Shown: positions 59,844 to 63,065 of the stretch, piece after piece
Layout: each line of letters starts with the position of its first letter
Position numbering within the stretch: position 1 is the first letter of the stretch
Assembly (NCBI GenBank): GCA_027021615.1
Contig: JALUTY010000011.1
Span: 1 to 63,065, forward strand
Origin: a bacterium
Lineage (GTDB): Bacteria > Desulfobacterota > Deferrisomatia > Deferrisomatales > Deferrisomataceae
Direction: 5' to 3'
DNA: 63,065 bases
Program-made: the position numbers and the translations under genes
Notes under the pieces: model-generated
The model's database searches: none
What the model saw: only the letters and a program-made list of their open reading frames with translations
What the model was told of the DNA's origin: nothing

Positions 59844-60365
59844 TCAGGCGGCCTCCTTCTGCTGCTGGATCTGGCTGAGCACCTGCACGAACCCGCGCGG
59901 CACGCCCGAGAGCACGCCCAGGAGCCCGCGGATCGGCCCGGCCATGACGCCCACCAGCTGCCCGAGGAGCTGCTCCCGGCCCGGCAGCCTGGACAGGGCC
60001 TCCACCTCGGCCGCGGTGATCGGCTTGCCCGGCAACCCCCCGCACCGGACGGTGAGCACGGGGTTGTCCTTGGCGAACTCGGTCACCGCCTTGGCCAGGG
60101 CCACCGGGTCCTCGAACGTGAAGCTCACCGCGGTGGGCCCCACGAACGCGTCCCGAAGCCCTTCGTAAGGGGTGTCCTCGACCGCCAGGCGAGCCAAGGT
60201 GTTCTTGACCACCCTGTGCTCGGCCCCTTCCTTCTCCAGGCTCCGGCGCAGGGTGTTGGCCTGGGCCACGGTGAGCCCACGGAACTCGCTGACCACCACG
60301 CCCTGGGCCTTCTCGAACATCTCCTTGAGTTGCTGGACGGCTTCCTGCTTCTGTGTTCTGTTCAC
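59844..60365 (-). CDS. rplJ: 50S ribosomal protein L10
   Basis: 173 residues from the GTG at 60365 (GAGGG upstream), giving the expected start VNRTQKQEAVQQLKEMF. KAQGVVVSEFRGLTVAQANT and KNTLARLA are the conserved rRNA-binding stretch; the C-terminal helix (GFVQVLSQIQQQK) holds L7/L12 dimers. The message has a recognisable L10 autoregulatory leader upstream at 60455-60530. Confidence 0.96.
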   Translation of the reverse strand: MNRTQKQEAVQQLKEMFEKAQGVVVSEFRGLTVAQANTLRRSLEKEGAEHRVVKNTLARLAVEDTPYEGLRDAFVGPTAVSFTFEDPVALAKAVTEFAKDNPVLTVRCGGLPGKPITAAEVEALSRLPGREQLLGQLVGVMAGPIRGLLGVLSGVPRGFVQVLSQIQQQKEAA

Positions 60366-60454
60366 GTTTCCCTCGACCCCCTTTCTCCCAACAGCGGTTG
60401 CGGTGGACGGTCTCCCATCTTCCGGCCGTGATGGAGAGGGGGGTCTTTCACCCC

Positions 60455-60530
60455 ATCCCTCCGAGAAGCCGACTCGGCAGGAGATTAAGCCCCGGCGGGG
60501 CACCTGCGGTCTTCGTACGGCCTGGAAGGC
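60455..60530 (-). promoter_or_regulatory. Ribosomal protein L10 leader (autoregulatory mRNA element)
   Basis: On the minus strand the sequence GACCGCAGGTGCCCC followed by CGGGGCTTAATCTCCTGCCG reproduces the known L10-leader consensus (AGCAGG..., CTTAATC, CCTGCCGAG) with a kink-turn-like internal loop. The L10-L7/L12 complex binds this site and represses rplJ-rplL translation. It lies 90 bases upstream of the rplJ start. The match is from memory of the Rfam family and was not scored. Confidence 0.8.
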
Positions 60531-60538
60531 GTTGAACT

Positions 60539-60595
60539 TCGGTCGTCGGTCTACGGTCTACGGTCGTCGGTCTACGGTCGTCGGTCCCCCGTCAC
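60539..60595. repeat. Heptamer array CGGTCNN, copy 8 (longest)
   Basis: Seven clear units (cggtcgt, cggtcta, cggtcta, cggtcgt, cggtcta, cggtcgt, cggtccc) and two decayed ones, between the rplA stop codon (11 bases away) and the L10 leader. Confidence 0.8.
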
Positions 60596-60606
60596 CGATC
60601 ACCGAC

Positions 60607-61302
60607 TCACGCCCGAAATTGAGCCGGGTCAATCTTCATGCCGGGGCCCATGGTGGTCGAGAGGGCCACGCCCCGGATGTACGCGCCCTTGGCCGAGGCG
60701 GGCTTGGCCCGGATCAGGCTCTCGATCACCGCGGAGACGTTCTCCTTGATCCTCTCCGGGTCGAACGAGCGCCGGCCCACCGGCACGTGGATGATGCCGT
60801 ACTTGTCCACCCGGTACTCGACCCGGCCGGCCTTGAGCTCCTTCACCGCCTGGGCCACATCGAAGGTAACCGTGCCGCTCTTGGGGTTGGGCATGAGCCC
60901 CCGGGGCCCCAGGATCCGGCCCAGCCGACCCACCACCCCCATCATGTCCGGGGTGGCCACGGCCTTGTCGAACTCGAGCCACCCGCCCTGGATCTTCTCG
61001 GCCAGGTCCTCGGCGCCCACGTGGTCGGCTCCGGCCTCCTCGGCCTCCTTGGCCTTGTCGCCCTTGGCGAACACCAGCACCCGCACGCTCTTTCCGGTGC
61101 CGTGGGGCAGCACCACGGTGCCCCGCACCATCTGGTCGGCGTGGGCCGGGTTCACGCCCAGCTTCACGGCCAGGTCCACGCTCTCGTCGAACTTCGCCCA
61201 CGAGACCTCGGGCAGCAGGACCAGGGCCTCGTCCAGGGTGTAGAGCTTCAGACGGTCCACCTTGGACCGGGCCTCCAGGTACTTCTTTCCTTTGCGGGCC
61301 AT
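60607..61302 (-). CDS. rplA: 50S ribosomal protein L1
   Basis: 231 residues, normal length. [20 protein letters not shown] at the start, [20 protein letters not shown] and [20 protein letters not shown] are family signatures. L1 binds 23S rRNA at the mobile stalk and usually represses the rplK-rplA message. It lies 20 bases after rplK. Confidence 0.98.
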   Translation of the reverse strand: MARKGKKYLEARSKVDRLKLYTLDEALVLLPEVSWAKFDESVDLAVKLGVNPAHADQMVRGTVVLPHGTGKSVRVLVFAKGDKAKEAEEAGADHVGAEDLAEKIQGGWLEFDKAVATPDMMGVVGRLGRILGPRGLMPNPKSGTVTFDVAQAVKELKAGRVEYRVDKYGIIHVPVGRRSFDPERIKENVSAVIESLIRAKPASAKGAYIRGVALSTTMGPGMKIDPAQFRA

Positions 61303-61322
61303 GGGATCCTCCTCCGTCGCCG

Positions 61323-61748
61323 CTAGTCCACGACCTCGAGGCCCATGCTGCGAGCCGCACCCTCGACGGTGCGGATCGCGGCCTCGATGTCGGTGGTGTT
61401 CAGATCGGGCATCTTCTGCTCCGCGATCTTGCGGACCTGCTCACGGGTCACCTTGCCCACCTTCTTCTTGTTGGGTTCCCCGGAGCCTTTCTCGATGCCC
61501 GCCGCCATCTTCAGGAGCACGGCGGCCGGAGGGGTCTTCGTGATGAACGTGAAGGACCGGTCGGCGTACACGGTGATCTCCACCGGCGTGACGATGCCGT
61601 TTCCGTCCTTCGTCTTGGCGTTGAACGCCTTGCAGAACTCCATGATGTTGACCCCGTGCTGGCCCAGCGCCGGCCCCACGGGGGGGGACGGGTTCGCCTG
61701 GCCGGCCGGGATCTGCAGCTTGATGATCGCTGCGACCTTCTTCGCCAT
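61323..61748 (-). CDS. rplK: 50S ribosomal protein L11
   Basis: 141 residues. Proline-rich start [20 protein letters not shown] and [15 protein letters not shown] form the thiostrepton-site N-terminal domain, followed by the RNA-binding domain ending in [13 protein letters not shown]11 is needed for stringent-factor activation on stalled ribosomes, relevant to the rel gene in this window. The 82-base spacer before it has GGGAGGCC twice on the sense strand, where an L1 binding site would be expected; I cannot confirm it. Confidence 0.98.
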   Translation of the reverse strand: MAKKVAAIIKLQIPAGQANPSPPVGPALGQHGVNIMEFCKAFNAKTKDGNGIVTPVEITVYADRSFTFITKTPPAAVLLKMAAGIEKGSGEPNKKKVGKVTREQVRKIAEQKMPDLNTTDIEAAIRTVEGAARSMGLEVVD

Positions 61749-61830
61749 GGTGTCAGCTCCTTTTTCAGAGGTACGGCAGGGCCCCGGCGGCCCCGTCCTA
61801 GCGGCCTCCCTCTGCTGGGAACGGCCTCCC

Positions 61831-62361
61831 TCAGGTCTTCTCCACCTGGAAAAACTCCAGCTCCACCGGAGTGGACCGACCGAAGATGCTCACGAGCACC
61901 CGAAGCTTCCCCTTGTCGGGGTTCACGTCCTCCACCACGCCGGTGAAGTTCGAGAACGGCCCGTCGATCACCTTCACCTGCTCCCCCCGGCTGAACTCGT
62001 ACTTGGGCTTCGGATGGGCCCGGCCCTCCTCCATCTGGCCAATGATCTTCTCGACCTCCTCGTCGGAGATGGGCGTGGGCTTCACCCCGCCCCCCACGAA
62101 CCCGGAGACCTTGGGGGTGTTCTTCACCAGGTACCACGCGTCCGTGTCCATCTCCATCTGGACCAGGATGTACCCCGGGAAGAACTTGCGCGAGGTCGTG
62201 CGCTTCTCGCCCTTCACCACCTCGACCACCTTCTCCGAGGGCACCAGGATCTGGCCGAACCGGTCCTCCATCCCGTGCTCGCGGATGCGCTGCTCCAGCG
62301 CCGCCTTCACACGGTTCTCGTAACCGGAGTAGGTCTGCACCACGTACCACTGCTTGGCCAT
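61831..62361 (-). CDS. nusG: Transcription antitermination factor NusG
   Basis: 176 residues. The NGN domain ([40 protein letters not shown]) is followed by a C-terminal KOW domain ([20 protein letters not shown]). NusG binds RNA polymerase, reduces pausing and links it to Rho or the ribosome. Order secE-nusG-rplK is the classical one. Confidence 0.98.
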   Translation of the reverse strand: MAKQWYVVQTYSGYENRVKAALEQRIREHGMEDRFGQILVPSEKVVEVVKGEKRTTSRKFFPGYILVQMEMDTDAWYLVKNTPKVSGFVGGGVKPTPISDEEVEKIIGQMEEGRAHPKPKYEFSRGEQVKVIDGPFSNFTGVVEDVNPDKGKLRVLVSIFGRSTPVELEFFQVEKT

Positions 62362-62446
62362 TTTCCGCTGCCCTGCGATTCGGTGTGAGGATGAGGGTGA
62401 AGGGAAGGGACGTCCGGCGCCCGGTCGGCCGGCGTTGGGGAGGGGT

Positions 62447-62632
62447 TCAGCTCAACACGAGCCGGAACAGCTGATTCAACAGGGCGTCCACCAGCCCCAG
62501 GTAAATCCCCACCACGAACGTCACGACCAAGACCACCACGGTCGAAGCGGTGGTGACCTTCCGGTCGGGCCAGGTCACCTTTTTGATCTCGACCCTCGCC
62601 TCCCGAAGGAAGGTCCGCAGCTTCTCGATCAT
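62447..62632 (-). CDS. secE: Preprotein translocase subunit SecE
   Basis: 61 residues, the short single-helix form. The amphipathic REARVEIKKVTWPDRKVT is the family signature, followed by one membrane helix (about 33-55, VVVLVVTFVVGIYLGLVDAL). It is an essential part of the SecYEG channel. I chose the ATG at 62632; a TTG four codons upstream is possible, and neither has a strong binding site. It lies 25 bases after tRNA-Trp. Confidence 0.93.
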   Translation of the reverse strand: MIEKLRTFLREARVEIKKVTWPDRKVTTASTVVVLVVTFVVGIYLGLVDALLNQLFRLVLS

Positions 62633-62657
62633 CCGAAACCCCAAGAAAAAAAGAAAG

Positions 62658-62734
62658 TGGCAGGCCAGGAGGGATTCGAACCCCCAACCCCCGGATTTGG
62701 AGTCCGGTGCTCTACCAGTTCGAGCTACTGGCCT
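62658..62734 (-). tRNA. tRNA-Trp, anticodon CCA
   Basis: 77 bases with encoded CCA. On the minus strand, acceptor AGGCCAG pairs with CTGGCCT, the D stem is GCTC/GAGC, the anticodon stem CCGGA/TCCGG encloses CTCCAAA (anticodon CCA), and the T arm is GGGGG-TTCGAAT-CCCTC. It lies between rpmG and secE, the usual place in proteobacteria. Confidence 0.96.
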
Positions 62735-62762
62735 GCACGACGAAACGCGATGGACGGCCGGG

Positions 62763-62912
62763 CTACTTGGTCTCTCGGTGGACCGTGTGCCGGTTGCAGA
62801 ACCGGCAGTACTTCTTCTTCTCGAGCTTGCCGGTCGTCTTCTTCTTGTTCTTGTCGGTGTGGTAGTTGCGCTGCTTGCACTCGGTGCAAGCCAGGATCAC
62901 GGCGTCTCTCAT
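62763..62912 (-). CDS. rpmG: 50S ribosomal protein L33
   Basis: 49 residues (start ATG 62912, stop TAG). [20 protein letters not shown] then a lysine-rich stretch and [17 protein letters not shown]. All four zinc cysteines are kept (CTEC and CRFC), so this is the zinc-binding C+ form. It lies between tuf and tRNA-Trp. Confidence 0.97.
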   Translation of the reverse strand: MRDAVILACTECKQRNYHTDKNKKKTTGKLEKKKYCRFCNRHTVHRETK

Positions 62913-62931
62913 CGGCTCGGGGCTCCGCCAA

Positions 62932-63065
62932 CTACTCGAGGATCTTCGTCACGACGCCGGCGCCCACCGTGCGGCCACCCTCACGGATCGCGAACCGCAG
63001 CCCCTCCTCCATCGCGATCGGCGTGATCAGGTTCACCGTGATCCGCACGTTGTCCCCCGGCATCA
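62932..63065 (-). CDS. tuf: Elongation factor Tu (C-terminal end only; rest off window)
   Basis: The last 43 codons are seen, [20 protein letters not shown] to [15 protein letters not shown], the end of domain III of EF-Tu. EF-Tu delivers aminoacyl-tRNA to the ribosome. It precedes rpmG by 19 bases. The 5' end lies beyond the right edge. Confidence 0.97.
   Translation of the reverse strand, partial: MPGDNVRITVNLITPIAMEEGLRFAIREGGRTVGAGVVTKILE

Noticed and set aside
60539..60595. CRISPR-like array
   Set aside because: The unit is only seven bases with no spacers and no cas genes nearby.

Overview
The window is very G+C-rich bacterial chromosome with tightly packed genes. LptE, other lipobox proteins, separate rpoB and rpoC, HdrABC with a two-subunit class I fumarase, and a propionyl-CoA synthetase point to a Gram-negative anaerobe of the former Deltaproteobacteria (Desulfobacterota or a neighbouring lineage such as Deferrisoma). 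The phylum is an inference from gene content and base composition; no rRNA gene is present.

Layout, left to right. (1) 1-6.6 kb, minus strand: a LysR regulator, fumarase alpha and beta, then hdrC-hdrB-hdrA running off the left edge, preceded by malate dehydrogenase. (2) 6.9-8.8 kb, plus strand: ubiX, a Nudix hydrolase and a flavodoxin-like protein. (3) 8.8-20.5 kb, minus strand: an L,D-transpeptidase, two poorly known proteins, a CoA-disulfide reductase/rhodanese fusion, RidA, and a nucleotide/stringent-response cluster guaB-guaA-gmk-rpoZ-rel. (4) 20.5-29.3 kb, minus strand: a TerB/J-domain protein, a beta-propeller lipoprotein, a PHP phosphoesterase, a nitroreductase, leuS-lptE-holA and a flavodoxin. 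(5) 29.5-38.8 kb: a secreted protein of unknown function divergent from a 2671-residue mosaic lipoprotein. (6) 39-48 kb, minus strand: a Sel1 protein, trmFO-midA, an AsmA-like protein, tRNA-Arg on the plus strand, a radical SAM protein and a dynamin-like GTPase. (7) prpE on the plus strand ends at a strong bidirectional terminator facing the classical cluster tuf-rpmG-tRNA-Trp-secE-nusG-rplK-rplA-rplJ-rplL-rpoB-rpoC on the minus strand, with a recognisable L10 leader.

The least explained content lies between genes. Three families of 75-195 bp palindromic elements (called A, B and C here) recur. Family A (four copies plus a fragment) keeps long inverted ends although the end sequence itself changes between copies, so the two arms have changed together. 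Family C sits 0-4 bases after stop codons inside the gmk-rpoZ and rplL-rpoB operons. Several degenerate 7- or 8-base tandem arrays (CGGTCNN, CTAGARA/TCTAGTY, GGCTRGAA) fill many remaining gaps and in one case encode the end of a protein. A 16-base promoter-overlapping motif is shared by mdh and prpE. No CRISPR array, insertion-sequence transposase or phage gene is visible.
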